Shown one piece after another: positions 26,722-36,258 of a stretch of DNA of 64,000 nt. The position numbers and the translations under genes are program-made. This DNA comes from Moritella dasanensis ArB 0140 (GTDB lineage: Bacteria > Pseudomonadota > Gammaproteobacteria > Enterobacterales > Moritellaceae), in contig NZ_AKXQ01000003.1 of NCBI RefSeq assembly GCF_000276805.1, positions 124,001 to 188,000 on the forward strand. The letters run 5' to 3'. Every line of letters starts with the position of its first letter. The first letter of the stretch is position 1. A model generated the notes under the pieces. The model was not told the DNA's origin. It was given only the letters and a program-made list of their open reading frames with translations, and did not search any database.

Positions 26722-28116
26722 TTAAAGTATAGGTAATATTTTCGCTAATTTATCAAATGTTTCCTGATATTCCTCTTCGACCACTGAGTCTGCCACAATA
26801 CCGCCGCCAGCCCAGCAGTAGATTGCACCGCGATCACACAATAACGTGCGGATAGTAATGCTGGTGTCCATATGCCCATGCGCTGATAAGTAGCCAATGC
26901 TACCGCAGTATAACGAGCGACGATGTGGTTCTAATTCTTCAATGATTTGCATTGCGCGGATTTTGGGTGCTCCCGTGATTGAGCCACCAGGGAAACAGGC
27001 GCGTAGTAATTCACTCGGTTGTTTATCTGCAGGTAACTTACCCGTGATCGTACTGACAAGATGATGTACTGCGGGGAAACTTTCGACGTCAAATAGTTTC
27101 GGTACATTGACCGAACCCGGCACCGCTATTTTACCAATATCATTTCGCAGCAAATCGACAATCATGACGTTTTCAGCACGGTCTTTCTCGGCTATTTGTA
27201 ATGCTTGTGCGTTGGCCAGATCAATTTGCGGATCTTGGCTACGTGGGCGGGTGCCTTTAATTGGCTTGGTTTCAATATTACTGTCTTTAACTTGGATAAA
27301 ACGTTCGGGTGAAATAGATAATACCGCTTTATTTTCAAGGCGCATAAACGCTGAGAAGGGCGTTTTATTATGCTGACTTAAGGTGGTGTAAGCTTGCCAT
27401 TCATCACCTTGGTATTGATTGTTAAAGCGTTGAGCTAAATTAATTTGATAGCAATCACCAGAGCGTAAATAGCGCTGGATCTGGGCAAATTTTTGATGAT
27501 ATGCCTGCTCGGACATATTCGACTGCCAAGTGCTCTGGAGCTCAAAGGTAGACGTGGACGTTGGGTTTGCTGCTGTTTGGCCAAGGCCACATTCAGCTAA
27601 CCAATCGTGACGTTGTTGCCAAGCTTGCTCGGCGTTGTCGCTAAATTGTATTTGCCATGCTTGCTGACATTTAATATCCACCACAATCGCCCAATCGTAT
27701 AAACCGACAGCCATATCAGGGAAGTGCAGATCGTTATTGGCTGTGTTGGCAATCGTTTCAATGTTACGGCCAAGGTCATAACCAAAATACCCCAGTGCAC
27801 CAGCGATGAAAGGTAATTCAATATCCACTGTATGCGCCGAGACTTCGCCAATGAGCTGTTGATTAAGACGTTGCAACACGGCGAATGAATCTTCACTCGT
27901 CACTGTTTTACCACTGGCTTGATGGATGGTGGTTTGCTTATCTTCTGTAACGATAGTGGCGATAGGGTCTGCAACGATAATGTGGAAGCGACTATCAATG
28001 TGATCGGCCGATCCTGACTCGAGTAAAATGGACCAAGGTGCCTGACTTAGCGGGGCAAAGAATGGGTGGATACCATTGCTAGGAAAGGCAATTGGTTTTA
28101 TGACAAGTGTTTTCAT
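26722..28116 (-). CDS. pabB: Aminodeoxychorismate synthase component I
   Basis: A 464-residue member of the chorismate-binding family (usual PabB length about 453). The core carries RFIQVKDSNIETKPIKGTRPR, in which PIKGT replaces the PxAGT of anthranilate synthase and provides the Lys that distinguishes PabB, plus DLLRNDIGKIAVPGSV, FPGGSITGAPKIRAM and CGSIGYL. It aminates chorismate to 4-amino-4-deoxychorismate with a glutaminase partner, feeding folate synthesis in the cytoplasm. Ribosome site before the ATG is poor. It is followed by nudL. Confidence 0.95.
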   Translation of the reverse strand: MKTLVIKPIAFPSNGIHPFFAPLSQAPWSILLESGSADHIDSRFHIIVADPIATIVTEDKQTTIHQASGKTVTSEDSFAVLQRLNQQLIGEVSAHTVDIELPFIAGALGYFGYDLGRNIETIANTANNDLHFPDMAVGLYDWAIVVDIKCQQAWQIQFSDNAEQAWQQRHDWLAECGLGQTAANPTSTSTFELQSTWQSNMSEQAYHQKFAQIQRYLRSGDCYQINLAQRFNNQYQGDEWQAYTTLSQHNKTPFSAFMRLENKAVLSISPERFIQVKDSNIETKPIKGTRPRSQDPQIDLANAQALQIAEKDRAENVMIVDLLRNDIGKIAVPGSVNVPKLFDVESFPAVHHLVSTITGKLPADKQPSELLRACFPGGSITGAPKIRAMQIIEELEPHRRSLYCGSIGYLSAHGHMDTSITIRTLLCDRGAIYCWAGGGIVADSVVEEEYQETFDKLAKILPIL

Positions 28117-28412
28117 TACGGCAGCATATCTCTCAATTTTGATGCGCGCAGATTAGCATAAATCAGCGGATTAATCTTGGCTGTAATGGTATATAAAATG
28201 AAACTTGTGTTGCTATAACGTTGTGTTGCTGTTGTTATTTCGTATCGATTAAGTACAGTTTTTAGTGGAGAGAAGTTATCAGCAAAGGTATGATAGAGGC
28301 AGATTTAGAACCATATATCCTATTGTTAACTAGTTTGAGACCGTTACAAGGTCTTAATCATGATAAATATAATAATCAGTTAACACAGTGAGTAAGCAAA
28401 AGGGAGTTGACC

Positions 28413-29921
28413 ATGAGTACAGTTATCCGTAAAGCGGACTTTATCGACAGTATTGCAGATTCACTACAATACATTTCATATTACCATCCGCTCGATTTTA
28501 TCCAAGCGATGGAAAAAGCCTACAACGCTGAAAAAAGCCAAGCCGCTAAAGATGCGATTGCGCAAATTCTAATTAACTCTCGCATGTCTGCGGAAGGTAA
28601 ACGTCCAATCTGTCAAGATACTGGTATTGTGACTTGTTTCGTTAAGATTGGGATGAATGTGCAGTGGGAAACCGATCAAACTGTACAAGAAATGGTTGAT
28701 GAAGGTATTCGTCGTGGTTACGCTTTTGCCGGTAATCCACTGCGTGCTTCAATAGTCGCTGATCCAGCTGGCGCGCGTAAAAATACCAAAGATAATACCC
28801 CGGGTGTCGTGCATGTAGAAATGGTGCCGGGTGCAAAAGTGGAAGTGATGATCGCAGCTAAGGGCGGCGGTTCTGAAAACAAAAGTAAGATGGTGATGTT
28901 AAACCCATCTGATGATGTTGCCGCTTGGGTTGAGAAAACAGTCCCGACGATGGGCGCTGGTTGGTGTCCACCGGGTATGCTCGGTATAGGCATTGGTGGT
29001 ACTGCTGAAAAAGCGGCTATCATGGCAAAAGAATCCTTGATGGAACCCGTTGATATCCACGAGCTGATGGAACGCGGCGCGGAAACGACTGATGAGAAAA
29101 TGCGTTTAGACATTTTCGATAAAGTGAACAAACTCGGTATTGGTGCACAAGGCCTTGGCGGTATGGCAACTGTATTGGATATCAAGATCAAATCTTGTCC
29201 AACACACGCAGCATCAAAACCTGTAGTGATGATCCCGAACTGCGCTGCAACACGTCATACCCACTTTATCCTTGATGGTTCAGGTCCTGCAGAACTGCAT
29301 GTGCCGAAATTAGAAGATTGGCCAGAAGTAACGTGGGAAGTCAGTGATAGTGTTCGCCGTGTTAATGTTGATGGTATCAAACCAGAATCTATCCTTGAAT
29401 GGAAAACAGGCGAAACTGTGCTCTTGTCTGGTAAAATTTTAACCGGTCGTGATGCGGCGCATAAACGTATTAAAGATATGTTAGATAAAGGTGAAGGTTT
29501 ACCTGAAGGTGTTGATTTCACTAACCGTTTCATTTATTACGTTGGTCCTGTTGATGCTGTGGGTGACGAAGTTGTAGGCCCTGCTGGTCCAACAACTGCA
29601 ACACGTATGGATAAGTTTACCGATACTATGTTAGAACAGACTGGTTTATTAGGCATGATCGGTAAATCGGAACGTGGACCTGCAACGGTTGCAAGTATTA
29701 AGAAGCATAAAGCAGTGTATTTAATGGCTGTTGGTGGCGCTGCTTATCTGGTATCAAAAGCAATTAAGAAATCTCGTGTCGTTGCATTTGCAGACTTAGG
29801 TATGGAAGCGATTTACGAATTTGACGTTGTTGATATGCCAATGACGGTTGCGGTTGATACCAACGGTGTCTCTGCGCATGTTGAAGGTCCAGCGATTTGG
29901 AAAATAAAACTGAATGAATAA
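28413..29921 (+). CDS. fumA: Class I (4Fe-4S) fumarate hydratase
   Basis: AAGGGAG lies six bases before the ATG at 28413. The 502-residue protein has both domains of class I fumarases: the N-terminal one with GKRPICQDTGIVTCFVKIG, AAKGGGSENKSKMVML and MGAGWCPPGMLGIGIGG (split here), and the C-terminal one with LTGRDAAHKRI and VGPAGPTTATRMDKF. Cys residues in ICQDTG, SCPTH-like and NCAATR positions fit cluster ligation. It interconverts fumarate and malate in the TCA cycle and is oxygen-sensitive in studied homologues. It is slightly shorter than E. coli FumA (548). A separate class II fumC may exist elsewhere. Confidence 0.95.
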   Translation: MSTVIRKADFIDSIADSLQYISYYHPLDFIQAMEKAYNAEKSQAAKDAIAQILINSRMSAEGKRPICQDTGIVTCFVKIGMNVQWETDQTVQEMVDEGIRRGYAFAGNPLRASIVADPAGARKNTKDNTPGVVHVEMVPGAKVEVMIAAKGGGSENKSKMVMLNPSDDVAAWVEKTVPTMGAGWCPPGMLGIGIGGTAEKAAIMAKESLMEPVDIHELMERGAETTDEKMRLDIFDKVNKLGIGAQGLGGMATVLDIKIKSCPTHAASKPVVMIPNCAATRHTHFILDGSGPAELHVPKLEDWPEVTWEVSDSVRRVNVDGIKPESILEWKTGETVLLSGKILTGRDAAHKRIKDMLDKGEGLPEGVDFTNRFIYYVGPVDAVGDEVVGPAGPTTATRMDKFTDTMLEQTGLLGMIGKSERGPATVASIKKHKAVYLMAVGGAAYLVSKAIKKSRVVAFADLGMEAIYEFDVVDMPMTVAVDTNGVSAHVEGPAIWKIKLNE

Positions 29922-29990
29922 AGCTAAATAAATAGAACTAAATAAATAAACACGGTGACTCATTAGTGTTTTAAAAACTGTTTGAATATA

Positions 29991-30026
29991 AATAAAGCGG
30001 CAACTTAGGTTGGCGCTTTATTCATT
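29991..30026 (+). terminator. Terminator of the fumarase gene
   Basis: AATAAAGCG pairs with CGCTTTATT, extended by GCAA/TTGG with one mismatch, and followed by T-rich text. About 70 bases past the stop codon. Confidence 0.75.
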
Positions 30027-30175
30027 TTTAACAGTGCTATATTTAAGGGAGTAGAGGATAAATGTCGGCGCTCGTATTTGTCTTTTAGCCCTTATCTTGG
30101 CTACTTACTAGTGGGTATTTTTAATTTTGAAATCGTACAAAAATGCGAACTAGGGCAAGTTCAATACATTTGTTT

Positions 30176-30240
30176 CAAACATTTGTTTACATTGTGTTGA
30201 CATTTAGTCCGTCAGAACGTAATTTTAAAACGTTCGTTTA
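30176..30240 (+). promoter_or_regulatory. psrA promoter flanked by two PsrA-like boxes
   Basis: TTGACA at 30197-30202 and, 17 bases later, TAATTT at 30220-30225 form a plausible sigma-70 promoter. It is bracketed by CAAACATTTGTTTA (30176-30189) and AAAACGTTCGTTTA (30227-30240), both matching the PsrA-type core (G/C)AAAC-N4-GTTT(G/C) with one or two end changes. The layout suggests autorepression of psrA relieved by fatty acyl ligands; this is inferred from homologues. Confidence 0.65.
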
Positions 30241-30253
30241 AAAAGGGTTAATT

Positions 30254-30901
30254 ATGGTTAGTAAGTTGGATACAAAAACTCGCATTCTAGATGCAGCCGA
30301 AAGCTTGTTCGCAGAACACGGGTTTTCAGATACTTCTTTACGCTTGATTACTACACGAGCAAGTGTGAATTTGGCATCAGTTAATTATCATTTTGGTTCT
30401 AAGAAAGAATTGATTCAGGCCGTTATCGCCCGACATCTCGAACTCTTCATGCCCCTACTGAATGAGAAGTTAACAGCCTTATGTGCACAAGCTGAAAAAC
30501 CGTCGGTATTAGATGTGTTTAACAGTTTTGTTGATCCGCTATTAGCGTTAGAACAACAAAGTAAAAATGGTACCGTGATCTTTATGCAACTGCTTGGTCG
30601 AAGCTATACCGATCAACAAGGACATTTACGTTGGTACATTACAACGCATTACGGTGAAGTCTTAGCCAACATAACTAAGGCTTTATTGAAAGCGAACCCA
30701 GCGTTGTCATCGCAAGAATTATTCTGGCGATTACATTTCACCTTGGGTACGGCTGTATTTACGATGGGTTCAAGTGGCGCATTGATGGATATTGCTAAAG
30801 CAGATTTTAATCAGGATATTGATGTCGAGGGACTAATTCGTAAAGTGATCCCTTATCTGGCATCGGGAATGAATACCTCAACTGAAACTACAAGCATGTA
30901 G
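30254..30901 (+). CDS. psrA: TetR-family fatty-acid regulator PsrA
   Basis: A 215-residue TetR-type repressor. The N-terminal helix-turn-helix text (ILDAAESLFAEHGFSDTSLRLI and NLASVNYHFGSKKELIQAV, here split) is strikingly like Pseudomonas and Shewanella PsrA, which represses fatty-acid degradation genes and senses long-chain acyl compounds. The C-terminal ligand domain (QLLGRSYTDQQGHLRW, FTLGTAVFTMGSSGALMDIA) also fits. Its immediate downstream neighbour is an acyl-CoA dehydrogenase gene, 85 bases away on the same strand, which supports the role. Confidence 0.88.
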   Translation: MVSKLDTKTRILDAAESLFAEHGFSDTSLRLITTRASVNLASVNYHFGSKKELIQAVIARHLELFMPLLNEKLTALCAQAEKPSVLDVFNSFVDPLLALEQQSKNGTVIFMQLLGRSYTDQQGHLRWYITTHYGEVLANITKALLKANPALSSQELFWRLHFTLGTAVFTMGSSGALMDIAKADFNQDIDVEGLIRKVIPYLASGMNTSTETTSM

Positions 30902-30986
30902 ATGCAATTCAGCTATTTGGATGCAGTTAAATACCTTTAAAGGTAATCAATACAGCACCAAAATAGTGAAACAAAAGGAAATCGTT

Positions 30987-33275
30987 ATGAGCGCAATGAG
31001 TGAATTTAGAAAAAATAACATCACAGCACCATTATTTAAAGTGTTTAAGAAGATCTTGCCACCGCTTTCGCAAACAGAGCAGGAAGCAATGGAATCTGGT
31101 AGTGTTTGGTGGGATGGTGATTTATTCGCAGGTAGCCCTGATTGGAATAAAATGCTTAGCTACCCAACACCTAAGTTAAGTAAATCAGAACAGAGCTTTA
31201 TTGATAACGAACTTAAAACATTAATGTCGATGCTAGATGATTATAAAATCGTTCATGAAGACCGTGATTTACCAAAACCAGTTTGGGATTTCATTAAATC
31301 AAACGGTTTCTTTGCGCTTATCATTCCAACTGAGTACGGCGGCAAAGCATTCTCTGCTTACGCTAACTCAACAATTGTAACAACGATTGCAACGCGTAGT
31401 TTATCTACGGCTGTAACAGTTATGGTACCTAACTCATTAGGACCTGGCGAGTTACTTGCACATTACGGTACACAAGCAGAGAAAGATCGCTGGTTACCAG
31501 GTCTAGCAAACGGTACTGAAGTACCTTGTTTCGCACTGACTGGTCCTGAAGCGGGTTCTGATGCTGGTGGTATTCCAGATATGGGTCGCGTTGTTAAAGA
31601 ACAATTCGAAGGTAAAGAAACACTGGGTATCCGCGTATCGTGGAGCAAGCGTTATATTACGTTAGCACCAGTTGCGACTGTACTTGGTCTAGCATTTAAA
31701 CTGCAAGATCCTGATGGCCTACTTGGTGATAAAGTTGATATCGGTATTACTTGTGCCTTGATCCCAACGTCACACGAAGGTGTTGAAATTGGTGACCGTC
31801 ACTTCCCTATGGGTCTAGCATTCATGAATGGTACGACTTATGGTGATGACGTATTCATTCCTATGGATTGGGTTATCGGTGGTGTTGATCAAGTAGGTAA
31901 AGGCTGGCGCATGCTGGTTGAATGTTTATCTGCTGGTCGTGGTATTTCTTTACCTGCACTAGGTACAGCATGTGGTCATTTAACTGCACGTATGACGGGT
32001 GCTTACTCGTTCGTACGTAAACAGTTCGGTTTATCAATTGGTAAATTCGAAGGTGTTCAAGAGTCGCTAGCACGTATCGGTGGTTTAACTTACCAACTTG
32101 AAGCTGCTCGTAAATTTACAACGGGTGCTCTAGATTTAGGTCAAAGCCCTGCGATTGTAACGGCTATCTCTAAATATCATATGACTGAAATGGCACGTAC
32201 TGTTGTTGATGATGCTCTTGATATTCAAGCGGGTAGTGGTATCCAATGTGGTCCTAAAAACTACCTAGCACACGCTTATTGGGGTATCCCAGTTGCGATT
32301 ACAGTTGAGGGTGCAAACATCCTTACACGTAACCTAATGATCTTTGGTCAAGGCGCGACACGTTGTCACCCATATGTACTGGGTGAGTTACAAGCTGCTG
32401 CAAATCCAGATGAGAAAGAAGGCCTAGCGCAATTTGATGAGTTGTTATTCAAACACATCGGCTTTGGTACTAAAAACTTCTTTGGTGCATTAGGCCAAGG
32501 TCTTACTGGCGGTGTATTAAACTCTGCACCAGTATCGGGTCCAACGAAGAAATACTACAAGCAACTTACACGTATGAGTAAAGCGCTGGCATTATGTGCT
32601 GACGTATCTATGTTGGTACTTGGTGGTGACTTGAAACGTCGTGAAATGATTTCTGCACGTTTAGGTGATGTACTAAGTAACTTGTATCTTGCATCTGCAA
32701 CGTTGAAACATTTTGAAGAGCAAGGTCGTCAAGCTGAAGATCTACCTATGTTATCTTGGGCTATCGAACGTAACTTGTTTGAAATTGGTAAAGCATTTAC
32801 TGGTTTCTTCCAAAACTTCGGTAACAAAGCTATCGCTGGTACATTGAAAGCGGTTGTATTCCCATTAGGTGTTAACTACAAAATGCCTGCTGATGATATT
32901 TCAAAAGAAATCTGTGAAGTATTGCTTAAACCAAGTGAAGCGCGTGATCGTCTAACGCACCTTTGTTATATCGGTGATGAGAAAGATGCCAACACAGCTA
33001 TCTACGACATGGAATCTGCCTTCCAAGCTATGTATAAAGTACAGCCTATCGAGAAGAAAATCGCGATTGCTGCATCTAAAGGTACATTGCCACGTAAGCT
33101 AGCTGCAAAAGTTGCTGCGCCACTTGCTGTTGAAAAAGGTATCATTACGCAAGTTGAAGCAGACGAGCTATTAGCTGCTGATGCATTACGTTTTGCTGCG
33201 ATTAACGTTGACTCATTCACACCAGAAGAGTTTGCGGGTATTTCAAAAGTAACAAAAAACGAAAAAGTTGCTTAA
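30987..33275 (+). CDS. fadE: Acyl-CoA dehydrogenase, FadE type
   Basis: The start at 30987 has AAGGA seven bases upstream; an earlier in-frame ATG at 30921 has none. The 762-residue length and layout fit the large FadE class: an N-terminal acyl-CoA dehydrogenase core with CFALTGPEAGSDAGGIPD, FMNGTTYGDD and GKGWRMLVECLSAGRGISLPA (split), a middle domain with QAGSGIQCGPKN, and a C-terminal DUF1974-type extension (from about 500). It catalyses the first, FAD-dependent step of fatty-acid beta-oxidation. It follows psrA and is likely controlled by it. High use of favoured codons suggests strong expression. Confidence 0.93.
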   Translation: MSAMSEFRKNNITAPLFKVFKKILPPLSQTEQEAMESGSVWWDGDLFAGSPDWNKMLSYPTPKLSKSEQSFIDNELKTLMSMLDDYKIVHEDRDLPKPVWDFIKSNGFFALIIPTEYGGKAFSAYANSTIVTTIATRSLSTAVTVMVPNSLGPGELLAHYGTQAEKDRWLPGLANGTEVPCFALTGPEAGSDAGGIPDMGRVVKEQFEGKETLGIRVSWSKRYITLAPVATVLGLAFKLQDPDGLLGDKVDIGITCALIPTSHEGVEIGDRHFPMGLAFMNGTTYGDDVFIPMDWVIGGVDQVGKGWRMLVECLSAGRGISLPALGTACGHLTARMTGAYSFVRKQFGLSIGKFEGVQESLARIGGLTYQLEAARKFTTGALDLGQSPAIVTAISKYHMTEMARTVVDDALDIQAGSGIQCGPKNYLAHAYWGIPVAITVEGANILTRNLMIFGQGATRCHPYVLGELQAAANPDEKEGLAQFDELLFKHIGFGTKNFFGALGQGLTGGVLNSAPVSGPTKKYYKQLTRMSKALALCADVSMLVLGGDLKRREMISARLGDVLSNLYLASATLKHFEEQGRQAEDLPMLSWAIERNLFEIGKAFTGFFQNFGNKAIAGTLKAVVFPLGVNYKMPADDISKEICEVLLKPSEARDRLTHLCYIGDEKDANTAIYDMESAFQAMYKVQPIEKKIAIAASKGTLPRKLAAKVAAPLAVEKGIITQVEADELLAADALRFAAINVDSFTPEEFAGISKVTKNEKVA

Positions 33276-33341
33276 TTTAACAATTAACAACAACGTTAAA
33301 ATCTAGCTTACGGGTTAGATTTTGAATAAAGCGTAAAGCAT

Positions 33342-33378
33342 AAAAAACCGAGGCTATTTAAAATAGACTCGGTTTTTT
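33342..33378 (+). terminator. Terminator of fadE
   Basis: AAAAAACCGAG and CTCGGTTTTTTT form the outer stem, with CTATTT/AAATAG inside. The A-run on the left lets it serve pykA from the opposite strand too. Confidence 0.9.
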
Positions 33379-33457
33379 TATGTCTGTTCATTTTATACAA
33401 ATTAACGGTATGAACTCAATTTAAAAAGTTAAGTCGTTAACTTGTAGATAAAACGAC

Positions 33458-34894
33458 TTATTTAACTGTTAGGATCTTGCTGGTATTGGTTGAGCCAACA
33501 GTATCCATTTTGTCACCGAGTGTTAGCAAGATGATGTCACCCGCTTTAACTTGGCCCGTTTCTTTCAGTACCGCGTAAGTACCTTCAACGATTTCTTCTT
33601 GGCTTAACCCTTCAGTATTAAACTGTAATGGTGTTACACCACGGTATAATGCCGTTGCGTTTAGGGTCTTCTGATGTGGAGACAGTGAGAAGATAGGTAA
33701 ACCTGAACTGATGCGAGACATCAATAATGGTGTTGTACCTGATTCACTCAATGCCACAATCGCTTTAACGCCTGTTAAATGGTTCGCTGCATACATAGTC
33801 GACATCGCAATTGTTTCTTCAATTGAATCGAATGTGTAATCAATACGGTGATTTGATACATTAACGCTTGGGTGCGTTTCTGCGCCTAGACAAACTTCAG
33901 CCATGGCCTTAACTGTCTCGACAGGGAATTCACCGGCAGCAGTCTCTGCAGACAGCATTACCGCATCTGTACCATCAAGTACCGCATTCGCTACGTCCAT
34001 TACTTCGGCACGCGTTGGCATTGGGCTGGTAATCATGGATTCCATCATCTGTGTTGCTGTAATGACTACACGGTTATATTTACGTGATAAGTTGATCAGC
34101 GATTTCTGAACACCCACAAGTGCAGCATCACCAATCTCAACACCTAAGTCACCACGCGCAACCATGATTGCATCAGAGGCTAAGATGATTTCTTTCATTG
34201 TTTCTTTTGTTGCTACTGTTTCTGCACGTTCTACTTTGGCACAGATCTTTGCATTTGAACCTGCTGCACGTACAAGTTCACGGGCATAATTGATATCGCT
34301 GCCGTTACGTGGGAAAGAGACCGCAACAAAATCAACGTCAATTTTTGCCGCCGTAATAATGTCGGCTTTATCTTTATCTGTCAGCGCTTCAGCAGATAAA
34401 CCACCACCTTGCTTATTAATGCCTTTATTATTTGATAATGGGCCTGCCACTGTTACTTCAGTGTGGATCTGTTGACCTTTAATTTCGATTACTTTTAATT
34501 GTACGCGACCATCGTCAAGTAGCAGTACATCGCCAGCGAATACATCGCTTGCTAGTTCAGGGTAATCGATACTCACACACTGGTTAGTACCAGCTGTTTT
34601 ATCAAATGTTGCATCTAGGCAGAATTTATCACCAATGTTTAAATGAATTTTACCTTCAGCGAATTTAGATACACGGATTTTAGGACCTTGTAAGTCTCCT
34701 AAGATCGCCACGTGCTTGTTATGTTTTTTGGCAATCGCACGTACGTCTTCTGCACGTTTGATATGGTCTTCGGCGTTGCCGTGAGAAAAGTTCATACGTA
34801 CCATATTGGCACCAGCAAGAATAATTTTTTCTAGGTTATTATCACGATCTGTTGCTGGACCTAAAGTGGTTACAATTTTAGTACGACGTAACAT
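33458..34894 (-). CDS. pykA: Pyruvate kinase (PykA type)
   Basis: A 478-residue pyruvate kinase, nearly colinear with E. coli PykA (480). It opens [20 protein letters not shown] and has the substrate/metal texts [25 protein letters not shown], the active-site [20 protein letters not shown] and [10 protein letters not shown], followed by the C-terminal allosteric domain. It converts phosphoenolpyruvate and ADP to pyruvate and ATP in the cytoplasm. A GGAG site lies eight bases before the ATG. hexR lies upstream on the same strand, separated by a terminator, so pykA probably has its own promoter as well. Confidence 0.97.
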   Translation of the reverse strand: MLRRTKIVTTLGPATDRDNNLEKIILAGANMVRMNFSHGNAEDHIKRAEDVRAIAKKHNKHVAILGDLQGPKIRVSKFAEGKIHLNIGDKFCLDATFDKTAGTNQCVSIDYPELASDVFAGDVLLLDDGRVQLKVIEIKGQQIHTEVTVAGPLSNNKGINKQGGGLSAEALTDKDKADIITAAKIDVDFVAVSFPRNGSDINYARELVRAAGSNAKICAKVERAETVATKETMKEIILASDAIMVARGDLGVEIGDAALVGVQKSLINLSRKYNRVVITATQMMESMITSPMPTRAEVMDVANAVLDGTDAVMLSAETAAGEFPVETVKAMAEVCLGAETHPSVNVSNHRIDYTFDSIEETIAMSTMYAANHLTGVKAIVALSESGTTPLLMSRISSGLPIFSLSPHQKTLNATALYRGVTPLQFNTEGLSQEEIVEGTYAVLKETGQVKAGDIILLTLGDKMDTVGSTNTSKILTVK

Positions 34895-34950
34895 AATGAC
34901 TCCATATGAATGATGAGATGATTTATTTATTTATTGATAGCGGGATATAA

Positions 34951-34976
34951 AAATGGCCACATATAAGTGGCCATTG
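34951..34976 (-). terminator. Terminator between hexR and pykA
   Basis: AAATGGCCAC and GTGGCCATT form a stem; read on the minus strand it is followed by TTTTTA. It lies just past the hexR stop and may attenuate rather than block read-through into pykA. Confidence 0.8.
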
Positions 34977-34981
34977 TTAGA

Positions 34982-35830
34982 TTAATCTATTTTGTTAAAG
35001 CGCGAATCTTTAATCGCTGACTTCACTTTTTTCAAGTTTTCACGGAATTTTTCACCGCGGCGTAATGTGAAACCGGTGGCGAGTACATCGACCAGTACTA
35101 ATTGCGCAACACGTGATGCCATTGGCATGTACACATCAGTATCTTCGAGTACATCCAGTGAAATAACTAAATTCGAATATTCTGCTAACGGAGAATCTTG
35201 AGCCGTGATGCCGATAACGATTGCATCATTTTCACGGGCTAGTTTCGCTACGTCTACCATACTCTTAGTACGGCCTGTATGTGAGAACAAGACCACGACT
35301 GAATCTTCAGTGCTGTTTATCACACTCATGCGCTGCATCATAATGTCATCAAAACAAATAACCGGTACGTTAAAACGGAAAAATTTATTTTCAGCGTCAC
35401 GGGCAACGGATGCGGAAGCACCTAAACCAAAGAACGAAATTTGTTTTGATTGAATAAGTAGATCAACCGCTTTATTAATGACTTCTGGGTCTAAGCTATT
35501 TTTTGCTGAATCTAAGTGAGCGATTGTCGTTTCAAAGATCTTTTGTGTATACACTTCTGGGCCGTCGTTCGCTTCTACATTTCTGTTTACGTACGGCGTA
35601 CCGTTCGCTAAGCTTTGTGCTAGATGCAATTTAAAATCAGGGTAACCTTTAGTATCTAAACGACGACAAAAACGGTTTACAGTCGGTTCACTTACATCAG
35701 CCACTTTAGCCAGTGTCGCAATACTTGAATGAATAGCAGATTGCGGAGATTCTAGAATAACATCAGCAACCTTTTTTTCAGACTTACTGAATATTTCTAA
35801 ATTTTGGATAATTTTTTCGAGCATACTCAT
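34982..35830 (-). CDS. hexR: RpiR-family regulator HexR
   Basis: A 282-residue regulator with an N-terminal RpiR helix-turn-helix (KVADVILESPQSAIHSSIATLAKVADVSEPTVNRFCRRL, split here) and a C-terminal SIS sugar-phosphate domain (FFGLGASASVARDAENKF, VVVLFSHTGRTKSMVDVA). It is very HexR-like; in Shewanella and Pseudomonas HexR senses 2-keto-3-deoxy-6-phosphogluconate and governs central carbon genes including pykA. AGGA lies seven bases before the ATG at 35830. Its position directly upstream of pykA agrees with the assignment. Confidence 0.93.
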   Translation of the reverse strand: MSMLEKIIQNLEIFSKSEKKVADVILESPQSAIHSSIATLAKVADVSEPTVNRFCRRLDTKGYPDFKLHLAQSLANGTPYVNRNVEANDGPEVYTQKIFETTIAHLDSAKNSLDPEVINKAVDLLIQSKQISFFGLGASASVARDAENKFFRFNVPVICFDDIMMQRMSVINSTEDSVVVLFSHTGRTKSMVDVAKLARENDAIVIGITAQDSPLAEYSNLVISLDVLEDTDVYMPMASRVAQLVLVDVLATGFTLRRGEKFRENLKKVKSAIKDSRFNKID

Positions 35831-36258
35831 GATATTTTCCTGGCAAGCTCCGCAATGGGCGCATGATGAAAGTGATTAAGATAAATGCGAATCTATGGCA
35901 GCATTATAAACCTTACTGGATATTTATTACGTCAATTATGTAAAAAATATGAACTAAGTCGAACTATTATTACATTTTTTACCTATCTTTAGCATGGTTT
36001 AACCACTTTTTGTGATTTTATTACGCTTAAAATGGCTTCAGTAGCACAAACACAATGTTAAATACCACTTTGTTGGCAGACTGTATGTAGGTTTATAACT
36101 AATTATAGTTGTAATTTTTTTCCGAAATGGTAATAAAATTGCATCAACAATCATATGCTATACCTAAAGTAGACAAAATTGTTTTTATTATGAGACTCAA
36201 CGCTACGTGTTTGCATGATGCGACGGGTTAAGTTGGCGAGATAGTAAGGAAGGATTTT
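35831..36258. other. Divergent control region between hexR and sdaA
   Basis: This 428-base AT-rich gap holds no ORF. It must contain the promoters of hexR (-) and sdaA (+). The clearest structure is the near-palindrome at 36093-36114. I looked for HexR boxes (TGTAA/TTACA-type) and found none I would assert. Confidence 0.5.
36093..36114. promoter_or_regulatory. 22-base near-palindrome upstream of sdaA
   Basis: TTATAACTA, a four-base ATTA spacer, then TAGTTGTAA: the arms pair with one mismatch. Such symmetry is typical of a dimeric repressor site. It is 145 bases before sdaA; HexR or an Lrp-type regulator are possible binders, but this is inference. Confidence 0.45.

Noticed and set aside
28718-29191. 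157-codon open frame antisense to the fumarase gene
   Set aside because: It is nested in a certain gene; its Pro/Ser-rich product is what the reverse of fumarase codons gives.
35831-36258. HexR operator for autoregulation
   Set aside because: Expected from homologues, but the TTAC...GTAA text near 35925-35945 is in the wrong orientation for the known box, and nothing else matched well.
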